DNA of 64,000 nt, from the NCBI GenBank assembly GCA_039720395.1, contig CM077832.1, positions 18,199,850 to 18,263,849 of the forward strand, given 5' to 3'. Under the pieces are notes generated by a model. It worked only from the letters and a program-made list of their open reading frames with translations, had not been told where the DNA came from and did not search any database. This DNA is from Liquidambar formosana (lineage: Eukaryota; Streptophyta; Magnoliopsida; Saxifragales; Altingiaceae). Of this stretch, positions 10,519 through 21,045 are shown piece by piece. Position 1 is the stretch's first letter. The number at the start of each line of letters is the position of its first letter. The position numbers and the translations under genes were made by a program.

Positions 10519-12441
10519 TTACAGGTCGAGGTGGCGATTACCTTCCAAGTCTCCCAATGGGTTGTCAGATTCCAAGTGCAGAGGCTTGAAATGGCGACCC
10601 CCTCTAGTTATGTGTTCTACCTTGTCATCGCTCATCCACATATCATCAATCTCACCTACATCACCCATGAGGTCATCCCATGTGATTGTGTCGATCTCTT
10701 CCACTTGGACTTCCTCTGGTAACTCATCCCAACCTGTGGGGATTATAGGCTCATCAGGGATGGGGTCGGGGTAGAGTACATAGTAATCAAACTTTTCGGA
10801 CAACTCTCCCAATAAACCCACTTTAGGATCTCCTGCCTCGAACCTTTCTTTCAATTGTCGCTGCATGGACTTCTTTGGCAATACCAAAACCTTTTGATCA
10901 ATAAGGTCTTGAACTACCTTTTTCAGTATAACACAGTCCTCCGTATCATGTCCGAGCGCCTGATGGTACAAACAGAATTGGTGAGGAGTCGAGGGCCTCG
11001 GCTTTGAATGGCATGGCAATATGAGCCCTTTATCACAACATTGGTGGAAAACTTGAGTCAAGGTCATGGGAAGCGGCGTGTATTGCCTTATGGGTTGACG
11101 GGATTGGGACAAGCCAAGCTCGATGGCATTTATATTGCTGGGAGGAGGCACATTGTGGGTAGGGAGGGGATTTCGAGTGACATTTGGGCGATTTGGTGCG
11201 GTGGGTGGTGAAATGATCTGCTTGTCGAGCAAATCTTGGATTTCATGGCGGAGGCGGTAACAACGGTTGGTTAGATGGCCTTTGGCTTGGTGGAACTTGC
11301 AATATTCATTTTCATTGTAGTTCTTGGGTAATGGGTTTGGTGGAGGCCTTGGGTCGAGGGGTTTCAGGAGGTCACGACTTCTCAGTTTTTCAAAGACTCT
11401 TTCGAGTGGCATGTATAGCTCGGTGAATTGGCGAGGTGAGGTGGAGTCATTTAGGGAGAAAGGGCGAGTGGGTTGGGTAATGGTATTGACCTCAGCATTG
11501 GGTTTTCCTCCAAAGTTTGTCCTTCGACTCCTTTGGATCTCCTCCGTTTTGATTGTTCCATCGGCAATTGCATCTTCAACTTGTGTGCCAGCCCCAACAA
11601 GAGCCTTGAAGTTTGGGAAGTAGTGAGCGAAGAGATGCTTATGATATACGGGCAACAAATTCTTCACCACCAACTGAATCTGTTCTTCCTCATTCAATCT
11701 GTCTGTCATTTTGGAAGCCTTTTGTCTCCACCTAGTGATGAAGGCGGAGAAAGTCTCATTAACCCCTTGCTTAGTGGTTTCCAAGTCCCTTCGCGTGACA
11801 TCCACTTCAGTGTTATACTTGTAATGGTCCGTGAATGCATTGCACACATCTTCCCAGGTCTTGGTTCTGTTCTCCTCTAATGACAAAAACCATTTCAAGG
11901 CGGAACTCGCTAATGACTCATGAAACATTTGAGCCAATAACTCATCGTTCGCCCCTCGAGGGTGCATAGCTCGCACATACATTTTGAGGTGGGTTTTAGG
12001 ACAGCCAATCCTATCAAATTTTTCCAACTCCGGCATCTTGAATTGTAGCGGGATGCGAGCCTTTGGGAACAAGGACAAAGTGCGGATGTCCACCATATCA
12101 TCAGACCTGCGGATTCCCTTCAGAGTTCGTTCTAAGGCCTCGACCTTGTTTGCTAGGACGGTTGAGCTCTCCCTTGATGTGGCTTTGGTTTCCCCTTCTT
12201 TGGTCTTGGGTAGTTCTCCCCCTTCTCCTAATGGTTCCTCAATGGATTCAGACTCATTGGATCCTTGATTGTTATCAGTGGCGCGGGCCCTAGATTCAGG
12301 TTCAGAGTTCTTCTGTTGAAGGTCTTGAGCTAACTTGAGTGCGGTCTCGAATACCTGGGTAGTGTGGTCAAGCTTTTCCATGATAGCTTTCAAAGCAGCC
12401 TCAAGGTTGAAACCCCGGTTGCTAGTTCTTTCTTCAGCCAT
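10519..12441 (-). CDS. Element 1 gag
   Basis: The frame is open from 12531; the first ATG (12439-12441) starts MAEERTSNRG. The retrotransposon gag domain is centred on residues around FKMPELEKFDRIGCPKTHL, ALKWFLSLEENRTKTWEDV and NETFSAFITRWRQKASKM. Two Cys/His knuckle-like motifs follow, CKFHQAKGHLTNRC and CLYHQALGHDTEDC, spaced by Pro-rich linkers; this doublet is usual for Tat gag. It forms the virus-like particle core. The TAA at 10519-10521 ends it and the protease frame continues in register, so readthrough would give gag-protease. No internal lesion was seen. Confidence 0.82.
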   Translation of the reverse strand: MAEERTSNRGFNLEAALKAIMEKLDHTTQVFETALKLAQDLQQKNSEPESRARATDNNQGSNESESIEEPLGEGGELPKTKEGETKATSRESSTVLANKVEALERTLKGIRRSDDMVDIRTLSLFPKARIPLQFKMPELEKFDRIGCPKTHLKMYVRAMHPRGANDELLAQMFHESLASSALKWFLSLEENRTKTWEDVCNAFTDHYKYNTEVDVTRRDLETTKQGVNETFSAFITRWRQKASKMTDRLNEEEQIQLVVKNLLPVYHKHLFAHYFPNFKALVGAGTQVEDAIADGTIKTEEIQRSRRTNFGGKPNAEVNTITQPTRPFSLNDSTSPRQFTELYMPLERVFEKLRSRDLLKPLDPRPPPNPLPKNYNENEYCKFHQAKGHLTNRCYRLRHEIQDLLDKQIISPPTAPNRPNVTRNPLPTHNVPPPSNINAIELGLSQSRQPIRQYTPLPMTLTQVFHQCCDKGLILPCHSKPRPSTPHQFCLYHQALGHDTEDCVILKKVVQDLIDQKVLVLPKKSMQRQLKERFEAGDPKVGLLGELSEKFDYYVLYPDPIPDEPIIPTGWDELPEEVQVEEIDTITWDDLMGDVGEIDDMWMSDDKVEHITRGGRHFKPLHLESDNPLGDLEGNRHLDL

Positions 12442-13178
12442 ATCCGACTCAGTGATGGAATTAGCACTGACTAGGCGCCCTTGTTGATCGCGGATCCAAG
12501 CCAACACGTCTCTCCCTCTAACATAGGGCAAATACTCAATTTTTCAGCCTAAGGGTCCATCTTAAGCTTCCATAATTATCTTAAAATCTTTACAACGTAC
12601 ACCCTTAATTAGTTCTCTTAACCCGTTACCTTTGCGGGGGTCATGGGGAAGGGTACGTATTAAGGATGTAGGATGTAAAATTTCCTTTAATTACCCACTC
12701 AATCAACAAAGCATGGCAACACATCACAAACACGGCAGCATATCATCACAACAATGTGTGTGCATATGGGTGATCCAACGGTGTCCTAGAAGGTCCATTA
12801 CATGCAATTCTTTCTTTTAAGAGGGTAGGCTAGGGTCCTCAACTTTGCTTGTACCAATCATTATACCTAACCACATGTGACATCAAGAATGTCGCGTGGG
12901 TCCAGCAGTACGTGATTGATCCATTTGATATACCCAAGGGTACTTGGCAAGAGAGGTTTGATAGCTTCGCCCAACACATGGAATCAGGAAAACCAAGGTT
13001 GAACTAGGCTATCAGTTGGCAAGGATACATCGAGGGACAATCGAGTGATCATGCAACAGTAGCGCACACAATGCAATAAATGAAAGCACACAATCAAGCG
13101 GATGCAATGTGATTGATTTTATTAAACAATAAAGAAATTAATTTAGCCCAATCAAATTAACTGAGTCTAGCCCTCGAC
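12442..13178 (-). other. Element 1 untranslated leader
   Basis: This stretch lies between primer-binding site and gag ATG. It holds no long ORF of its own. Part of 12442-12531 is open in the gag frame and could encode an N-terminal extension only if a non-ATG start were used, since an in-frame TGA lies at about 12546. Confidence 0.6.
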
Positions 13179-13197
13179 ATCCCCAGTGGAGTCGCCA
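13179..13197 (-). other. Primer-binding site, tRNA-Arg type
   Basis: The minus strand reads TGGCGACTCCACTGGGGAT, complementary to the 3' end of plant tRNA-Arg(ACG) as I know it, and starts three bases after the LTR end. tRNA-Arg priming is known for Ogre/Tat elements. Confidence 0.8.
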
Positions 13198-13200
13198 AAC

Positions 13201-16200
13201 TGTGAATCCACGAAAAAGACGCGCGGAGCCCACAAGGGTTTGGCAAAAATATAAGGGGGGTTTAAAGACAACAAACAAAAAGGGAGTCGCCACCTCATTT
13301 TTTAGGGAAAAGAGGAAAACCACAAAAATGTTTTATTTTCAAAACCACATGACTCCATTAAAGGGAAAGCAACGTCTTTGAAACCAGAAAATTGGATCCG
13401 GGGGCTAAGTTACGACGTGGGAAGGTTCTGGGCAAAAACCCATAGGCACCCACATCGCCCGAGTTGGTCTCTTAATTTGATTGGGCTAACTTAATATCTT
13501 TTCCACTCAATATCATCATATATCATCACAAGGCAGCATGCATATCATATATTTCATCCAATCATCTCATGCACAATCACTCAAATAAAACAAAACAGAA
13601 AAAAGAAGAAAAGAAAAGAAAAACCTAGGATACTTGGATCCTAGAACGGACTTGAGCCTCACGAAGAGCGCCTACGTACCATGCAGCGAAATACATGGAT
13701 CAAAGTCCACGTAGTTCGAAAAGAATAGGGTTACAACCTAATACAAACCTATGGTAAATACCCTAGGTTTCCTTATTTGAAAGTACATTGATTTAATCCA
13801 AAACTGAAAACTTCCACAAGAGGAAAACTTTGATAAAAACCAGAATTTATTATTGAAGGAAACCTTTGATAATTACCATAAGCTTGTATTAAGAAGCAAC
13901 CCTAGGAGGGAGAAGAGAAAAGATAGAAAAAAGAAAGGTGAATTGGGGCACCTTCAAACCCTACTTACCTGAGCACACAAGCTCCAATCATTAGCCATTT
14001 CAGACCATAGCAGCCCTATTTGCAATAGGACAAGCATTGTACCTGTTTGCACCCTTACAAGTGCACAAAATCATGCAAAGAAAGCAATATGCAAATCTGG
14101 ACAGAACCTTGACAAGGCCTAAAATCATCCATTAATCATGCAAACAACAAGAATAATGAATAACTAAAGACTCTGACTCAATCCTACATGCAATGACTCA
14201 ACTAACATGCATAAAAACCTATGAAAGACACACTAACAAGCATAAGAGACTCCAATAACATCAATAAACATGATAACAAAGCATACTCTAATGAAAAAGA
14301 TGATATTTTATGTAAAATATGAAAATAAACCTTCCTATGGCGAGCTTTCTTAAGCGAAACTATCCTAGGATAATTTTACGTAAGGAAGTCATTATGGGGA
14401 GGTGCAATCAGCATATCCTACGTAAAATATATACCCTAGAACACAACAGAAAAGATTTCATGCTTAAACACATCACAGAAGACTCTCATGCAAAACCTTA
14501 CTCAACGAAAAGGATAATTATCCTTAGAAAAGGATAATGTCTCCAAAAACCCTATAAAATATACTATATGAATGCAAACCTAGCATGATTCAACTATATG
14601 CAGCATATATAGAATGACTATGATGAGCAACAGCTCAAAAAGCTAAGCTAAGCATGCTGTATAAGACCTATGCGATTTCAGGGTTATCGAAACCCTAATC
14701 TCACAAATATGCATAAAAACCTACTAAATGACTCTAAGACATGCTCAAATTATCATGAATATCATTCATATAGCATATATTGACTAACAAGAACATCCAC
14801 ACATGATAATAATCACAGCAACCTAAACATGTGAACTATGCATGATTTAAGAGGATAGAACAAATAAAGCTATCAAACCCTTGGTTAACCAGGGATTATC
14901 AAGCATATAAAGCCATAAACTATCCTAAAATCATTCATATAACATCATAGACATTGAATTCCATCCATAAGAAGAACTATTGCATGCACCATAGCTATCT
15001 TAGAAGGAGAAGAAGAAAGAGAAGAAGAAGGAGCAGAAATTCATGTTCAGCATTGAAGGGGTAGGCTTACCTCTTGTAAACTCTTCCTTGTCTTCAATCC
15101 TCTTGTTTCCTTGCTTGCTTGGGGTTGAAGAGCCTCCTCTTGAAGTCCTTCTATCTCTCCAAACTCGTAGCTCCCTCTCTCTCTAAGTATAAAGTGCAAT
15201 TAACCTCCCCCTATGTGCTGAATATCATGTCCTTTATATAGAGAACTGACCCCCTAAACCAATGGCTAGGATTAATTCATTAAATAATGATCCTAGGGCT
15301 ATTAGAGACTCTCTTGGTGCTCAAACAACTCAAACCTACACACTCCTAAGCTCAGACAAGTTGTTTTGGCAGAGGAAACCATCAAAAGAGGGAAAGAAGA
15401 GTCAGAAGTTGACTTAAAGAAGGACTCCTCGGGTGACCCACTTGCCCCGGACGGTTAGCCGTCTGGGCTTGGATGGCTGACCGTCCAGCCCCGGACGGTT
15501 ACCCGAGGGCTTTCCTTGTTTCACTCCGGTTCTGACTCCTACTCGCTGTAGAAGTCCTAAAATGCTCAAATTAAGTCCGATTTTGACGAAATAAAAGCCA
15601 AAACGACCGTGTTTCGAAGGGGAACACATTTTTAAGTATTTTGGGACAAAAATCCTCAATCATGGGTGCATGGTTGGGTTTTACAAAGGTGGTTAACCAT
15701 GGTGCCTCACCGTCGCTAAGCTGGGTTTGTACACGAGGTCGAACCGAATGCTTTCCCAATCGAAAATTGATCTTTCTAAACATGTTTAGGACATAAATAA
15801 AGCCCAATTGAAGTTAAATGAGAGAAAATTGGTTGGGTCTTATGAGTCAATTTGAGCAAACCAAGAAAGGGTCTTTTAGCCAACCCGAACCATTACGAGC
15901 CGAATTGATCTTAAACCATTAATTCATGAAATTGAACCTATATATAGACTCTATATACTCATATGAACTTGATGGGACGACTCGGGATTCATTCCAAGGT
16001 CAAATGGAAAATATATGGTTTAAAAGACGATTATGCCCTTAAAGTCGCAAAAGTTCTTATTGACCATCGAAATGAACTCCAAATCACTTCAAAATTCATA
16101 CACATGATATTCTATGCCATAGAAACTCAATGCAAAAGACTAGACTAAAAAAGGACTCAAAATCCTACATGAAATGATATGTCCTAGCTAAGGTGACAAA

Positions 16201-16214
16201 AATGGGGTGTAACA
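13201..16214 (-). repeat. 5' LTR of element 1, 3014 bp
   Basis: On the element strand it begins TGTTACACCCCATTTTTG (16214 downward) and ends ...GGATTCACA (13201), next to the primer-binding site. It is homologous over its whole length, in opposite orientation, to the solo LTR at 21046-24067: the first 250 bp and the last 300 bp align by eye. It contains the palindromic module (15428-15509), a TATA box (15231-15243) and an AT-rich transcribed part with no coding capacity. Confidence 0.88.
15231..15509 (-). promoter_or_regulatory. U3 promoter of element 1 LTR: palindromic module and TATA box
   Basis: On the minus strand the GC-rich module (15509 to 15428) precedes CTCTATATAAAGG (TATA at about 15243-15231) by about 190 bp. 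The module's plus strand is nearly identical to the one at 3772-3853, including GGACGGTTAGCCGTCTGGGC. Its outer arms CCTCGGGTGACC and GGTTACCCGAGG are inverted, so it can present the same sites in either orientation. Confidence 0.6.
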
Positions 16215-16219
16215 ATAAG

Positions 16220-17999
16220 TGTTCTGGGGTAAAAAGAAGAACACTAGAGAGGCGTGATAGTCAATCTCCTCAGCAGAGAGTCTGTCAGTGTATGGGATCA
16301 TGGCCCGCCAAGCCACTAGGTCATGTGCAGTAGCTTTAGTAGGAAACGCTACGAAGCGAGGAGGATCTACTGGAACAAGGGGGTCTACAGCACTTATATC
16401 AGAAATCTACCAGACCACTCTCTCTGCTAGGTAAAAGGAACGGACTCCGGGGCACTCGAAGACGGTGGACAAGGTGGAAAGAGTTTGGGCTGCGGCATCC
16501 CACTCGATAGGAGCGCGTGCTGGTTGGCCAATCCAAGGGCGAGGGACAATCTATACACACAGGGATATCACTATTATTTCTCCAAAAAAAAAAAAAAAAA
16601 AAAAAGGAAAGAAGGAGAGAAATAATAATAATACCCGATCAACAGTCATCTCATCCAGAAACCTCCGGGAACTCCAGTAGTCATGCTTATCCACAGGCGA
16701 GTCAGGGTTGTCGCGGAGATACTGACGCGCCCACAGCTGAAAAAATACAAACAAGGAAACATAAGGGTTTAGCGTGTCAGTTTAAATGCGTAAAAGCAAA
16801 AATGGGAAATGAGATACCCACCACCCAGACGCGCCAGTGACTAACCACAGATCTGGTAGCCATACGGCTCATGGAATCCATAGCCGAAATCATATGGCCA
16901 TACACCGCCGTGCCCTAGCTGTACTCGTGCGCTCGGCTTAGCTATCGCAAGGCCAATAGCCAGCCAAATGGCACAGTCTGGGATGAGTTCGGAACCAGAT
17001 ATCCCCCCATCAAAAATAGGATGTACGCCCGAGCCATCTGAATCCGCTGAGCTGCCGTGCCCTGGCCTCGTGAGGTGAAATTGTCATGAACATCGAGAAT
17101 GTAGATGGATGCACCACATACTCTATCCCCAATAACTCCCTGGAGATGATTGTCCGCTCCTTCTCGTCGTGATCAAAGGGAAGAGGTACCCCATCCATGC
17201 GCAAGCCCGTCAGTCGGTAGAAGTCGTAAGGAGTAAGGGTCAGCTCCCGACCTGTGATATGGAGGGTGTGGGTAGTATCCCACCACCTCTTGGCTAGACA
17301 ATGCACAAGAGCGCGGTCGCTGTCATCCGCTAGCCCTACAATGATCGTACCAAACCCAGCTCCAGATACCAGGGCCTTCGTCTTCTTGGTGAGTCGGCCC
17401 CACCACGCCTTCGCATTCCCCATACTGCCGCGGGTAACAAGCAAATCTGGCAGCTGCACCACAGGTAAACACAGCACAGGTATGAGCTTGTTTGACCAAT
17501 TATCATTTCTTTTCCTTCTCTCTTTTATTTTTTTTCCTTTGAATCACGAAATCGCAGGTGCACGTACGTACATAGCTAATGCACGTACGTACATTGTCTA
17601 GGCACGCACGTACCTCGACCTGAGATCCTCCCTCCTACCTCTTCATCCACGCAACCAAATCCATTTTTTAGCCATTTTTACTCAGAGGAAAGAATAAAAA
17701 TTGAAACTTTACCCAGAGAGGAAAGGATTCGAGCAAATTTTGCATAAATGAACAAGTTCAAAAAAAAAAAAAAAAAAGGAAAAAAAAATCAAGTTTTCAC
17801 GTACCCATCCCTGAGCAGCGAGGTGAGAAAGGTGCTCTATGGGGCGCAGCAAGACGCCGCCTTCATTCTGTGTGAGACGTGGGTGCGGCCTCCACCGCTG
17901 GATGGCAAGTCTCCCAAGCTCGTTTGGGTCCCGTGATGGCGCCGTGCCTGGTCGTGAAGGGCCAGCCTTGGCAGTAGTGCGCTGCCTCTTTGGTGCCAT
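16220..17999 (-). pseudogene. Antisense PMD (MAIN-like) pseudogene of element 2, cut by element 1
   Basis: Exon 1 is 17999-17805 (ATG, MAPKRQRTT start, 65 codons, donor GTACGTG). Exon 2 begins at 17453 after TGGTGCAG and encodes a typical PMD: CLAKRWWDTTHTLHITGREL, then TPYDFYRLTGLRMDGVPLPF. After about 17070 the homology moves to another frame, with two stop codons near 16905-16930, and ends near 16820. A later exon (about 16736-16640) gives LWARQYLRDNPDSP. The last recognisable part runs from about 16550 to 16220 (LVAWRAMIPYTDRLSAEEIDY) with a stop near 16410. The sequence breaks off at the element 1 LTR. Two frameshift or stop lesions plus the insertion make it a pseudogene. The start and splice sites are my inference. 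Confidence 0.65.
17556..17616. repeat. Clustered CGTACG palindromes, internal copy
   Basis: Three units (GCACGTACGTAC, GCACGTACGTAC, GCACGCACGTAC) are spaced about 21-22 bp apart. The same three-unit array recurs at 19602-19657 in the element 2 LTR. In the gene model it falls in intron 1 of the antisense PMD pseudogene. Confidence 0.65.
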
Positions 18000-18232
18000 G
18001 AGAGAAGGACAGAGGAGGCTTAGAGAATGGGGGGGTTTAGAGGTTGAAGATGGAGGAGTTTGAAGAGAAGTGCAAAGACGAGGAGAGGGATGGTGGAAAT
18101 ATAAGGACGTTGGAAGAAATGAACATGGGAAGAATGCCAACGGTTTCACGCCTTTTGGTATTCCCCATAACTAGTGTCGAAACATCGTCGTTTTGATAAA
18201 CCCGTTTAATTCCAACCATGTACACCTTCCCA

Positions 18233-19262
18233 AGCCCGGATCAGATCGAGATTCATCCCATAAATTTTCAATTTGATTTAATCAACTCGGATTAAATTCA
18301 AAATTCCTAATTTGATTTAATCAACCCGGATTAAATTCGAAATTCCTAATCAACTAGGATAAAGTTCGAGATTCATCCCGCGAATCTTTAATTTGAATTA
18401 ATCAACCCGGATTAAGTTCCAAATTCATCCCATAAATTTTCAATTTGATTTAATCAACCTGGATTAAATTCGAAATTCCTAATTTGATTTAATCGACCTA
18501 GATTAGATTTAGATTCATCCCGCGAATCTTTAATTTGATTTAATCAACCCGGATTAAATTCGAAATTCCTAATCAACCCGGATTAATTTCGAGATTCATC
18601 CCGCGAATCTTTAATTTGAATTAATCAACCCGAATTAAGTTCCAAATTCATCCCGTAAATTTTCAATTTGATTTAATCAACCCGGATTAAATTCAAAATT
18701 CCTAATTTGATTTAATCGACCTGAATTAGATTTAGATTCATCCCGCGAATCTTTGATTTGATTTAATCAACCCAGATTAAATTCGAAATTCCTAATTTGA
18801 TTTAATCGACCTAGATTAGATTTAGATTCATCTCGCGAATCTTTGATTTGATTTAATCAACCCGAACTAAATTCGAAATTCCTAATTTGATTTAATCAAC
18901 CCGAATTAAGTTCGAGATTCATCCTGCGAATCTTTAATTTGAATTAATCAACCCGGATTAAGTTCCAAATTCATCCCGTAAATTTTCAATTTGATTTAAT
19001 CAACCCGGATTAAATTCGAAATTCCTAATTTGATTTAATCGACCTGGATTAGATTTAGATTCATCCTGCGAATCTTTGATTTGATTTAATCAACCCGGAT
19101 TAAATTCGAAATTCCTAATTTGATTTAATCGACCTGGATTAGATTTAGTTTCATCCCGCGAATCTTTGATTTGGCTTAATCAACTCGGATTAAAATCAAA
19201 ATTCTCTAATCGACCCGGATTAAAATTCAAAATTCCTAAGTTGATTCATCCCGCGAATTTCC
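18233..19262 (+). repeat. Satellite-like repeat field, alternating 91- and 142-bp units
   Basis: Blocks such as TTTGATTTAATCAACCCGG and ATTCATCCCGCGAATCTTT repeat throughout. Occurrences of the second block start at about 18371, 18513, 18594, 18736, 18826, 18917, 19059 and 19149. Spacings are about 142, 81, 142, 90, 91, 142 and 90, so a 51-bp sub-block is present or absent between units. Each unit holds the weak palindrome TTAATC..CCGGATTAA. No ORF. The field lies between the antisense gene and the 3' LTR, a place where Tat elements often carry tandem repeats. Confidence 0.8.
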
Positions 19263-19437
19263 CAAAGGCCATGCCTCACCTTTCAATTGCCCCGGAAAGG
19301 TCTGATCCTCGTCAAAAGATACCACCCCCCCTGATTCGACCTCACACATGCATCTGCATCTCCCTGGTTCGTGGGGCTAAGTGGTCCAAAATGAGTGTTT
19401 TCAGGTCTTTTAATTTTGTCCGTTGCACGAACAAAAT

Positions 19438-19454
19438 CAAAAGAAGGGGCAAAC
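19438..19454 (+). other. Polypurine tract of element 2
   Basis: The purine-rich stretch AAAAGAAGGGGCAAAC runs directly into TGTTAACACC, the start of an LTR. It is the normal plus-strand primer site at a 3' LTR. Confidence 0.65.
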
Positions 19455-21045
19455 TGTTAACACCCCGTTTTGTACCCCTTGACACCACGTACCACCTTTT
19501 TAAGCCCAATGAAGGGCAGCAGCGACAAGACCATCATGAACAAGCCCAACGGGCTCACGCAGGTTCAACAAGACTTCCAAGTGCTTTGAGAAGCCCCATG
19601 TACATACGTGTGTAAGTAATGCACGTACGTGCATAAACTAGGCACGTACGTGCATCACCCTCTATTTTGAATACCCACGAATTCCCTCCGAATCATTTCT
19701 TACCTTATGAAGATCCGACACTGACAGCTATTGGATGGCGGCTCAGAAACCCTAAAAACCCTCGAACTAAACCCTAATCTTTGCCTATAAATACCTAGCT
19801 TTCATCCGAAAGAGGGGACGGAAATTCTTCTATTCAGCCTCCACCCCGAAAAACCCGAAATTGTCGAATTGCGCCTGCGTGAAGCCCGGAAGTCGAAGTT
19901 CGCAGAGGAATTGCTGCTGTCCATACCTGAAGGTAACAATCTTTAGCTTTCGACTTCGTTATATTTCGATCACCATTTAAGATATTGCATGAAATGAATG
20001 TAATATTAATTTCGTAATGCTCTTCATTTATGGTTTGCATTTAAGGTGCATCTAGGGTTAATCTGCATTAGTTCATTTCCGCATTTTAAGAAGTGATGAT
20101 AGGTTCTCATTCGTTCTATAGCATATTCATTCATCCCAGTATACGCGCCACGCCTTTATTCCGATACATCCATTCATATACATAACTATGCCGGTTTATT
20201 TTAAATCTCATCTCATACCCATGGTAGTTAGATCTATAGCATTTNNNNNNNNNNNNNNNNNNNNNNNNNNNNNNNNNNNNNNNNNNNNNNNNNNNNNNNN
20301 NNNNNNNNNNNNNNNNNNNNNNNNNNNNNNNNNNNNNNNNNNNNAAGGTGTTAGATCCGTGATGCTAATGCAAATGTAATCATTGGTGGTGATCTTCTCC
20401 AATGATTTCTTGAACCCAGTAAAGTAATTTGGATTTGTTATAGTTTTGAACCTAATTGAGTTGGGGTGTTGTGGGTCTTATAATTGGGGAGCTTAGGGTT
20501 TTGTTCAAAAGGGTATATTTGGAGCCATGAATGGGTTTATTAAGACTTAAAGTTTTGAACCAAGTCAAGTGGAGAGGAGTTTGGAGAATAGCATCGTAGA
20601 AGGGGCTACCGGAGGACGTTGGAGAAAGAAAAAAGGAGAGAAGAGGGAAACGGTGTTAGGAAGAGGAAGACAGCACTTTGTTTGCTTTTTTTTTCTTTTC
20701 TTTTTTTCAATTATTTCAAATGATACCGTTTATAGAATAGTTTTGCAAGATAATAAGAAAACGTTGGATCTCTCTTTTAAACAACGTGGCGCGCCGTAAT
20801 AAAAAGTATTGTAAGATTGCCTTTGCCATGGTGTGGCAAAGGATCCACTTCCATGAATAAGTAGGTCAAGTGTCACATAAGATCCACCTCAGTATGCACG
20901 TGCGGCGACGTGAGCCCTCCATTAATTTTACTGACCGACGTCAATGGTTGTCCCACATTGAAGCATAAAAATTAAAATTATCTCAAAATCAAGTCAATGT
21001 CTAGTTTGTGGCCTAGATTGAAACTCACCCTAAAGTTGATGGTAC
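19455..21045 (+). repeat. Start of 3' LTR of element 2, right end uncertain
   Basis: It begins TGTTAACACCCCGTTTTG. The three-unit palindrome array (19602-19657: ...TACGTGTG..., GCACGTACGTGC, GCACGTACGTGC) precedes CCTATAAATACC (TATA about 19785-19796) by about 130 bp, the same layout as in the element 1 LTR. The assembly gap interrupts it. The region 20345-21045 is AT-rich, with no gene recognised; whether it is still LTR cannot be told. Confidence 0.55.
20245..20344. other. Assembly gap (100 N)
   Basis: Exactly 100 undetermined bases, the usual placeholder for a gap of unknown length. Reading frames across it have no meaning. Confidence 0.99.

Larger units (their letters stand above)
1..16214 (-). 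mobile_element. Element 1: Tat-lineage Ty3/Gypsy LTR retrotransposon, partial (3' LTR outside window)
   Basis: Read on the minus strand the order is 5' LTR (13201-16214), primer-binding site (13179-13197), leader, gag, protease, RT, RNase H, aRNH, integrase. Two plus-strand (antisense) PMD-type genes then fill 831-5281. A second RNase H after the first, a 3-kb LTR and antisense genes between integrase and 3' LTR are known traits of Tat/Ogre elements. No LTR copy is found left of the pol region, so the 3' LTR must lie beyond base 1 or be lost. The right flank after the LTR is ATAAG, the expected target-site duplication, but the matching left copy is not in the window. Coding lesions (a stop in RT, frameshifts in protease and RNase H) show that this copy is non-autonomous now. 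Confidence 0.85.
16215..21045 (+). mobile_element. Element 2: older plus-strand Tat-like retrotransposon remnant (3' part)
   Basis: It consists, left to right, of a minus-strand PMD pseudogene (antisense to the element), a repeat field, a purine-rich tract and an LTR start at 19455 (TGTTAACACCCCG). This matches the 3' end of a Tat element in plus orientation. Element 1 inserted into the PMD pseudogene at 16214/16215, so the gag-pol part, if it exists, lies left of element 1 beyond the window. The right end of the LTR is not defined: the solo LTR at 21046 may be nested in it, in which case it resumes after 24072. Confidence 0.6.

Noticed and set aside
13179..13197. Part of a tRNA-Arg gene
   Set aside because: Only the 3' 18-19 bases match; no tRNA body or arms nearby, and it abuts an LTR, so it is a primer-binding site.
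18233..19262. CRISPR-like regular array
   Set aside because: Plant nuclear context, degenerate units, no distinct spacers; it is a tandem repeat of a retroelement.
20188..20402. Frames across the run of N
   Set aside because: They consist mostly of undetermined bases.
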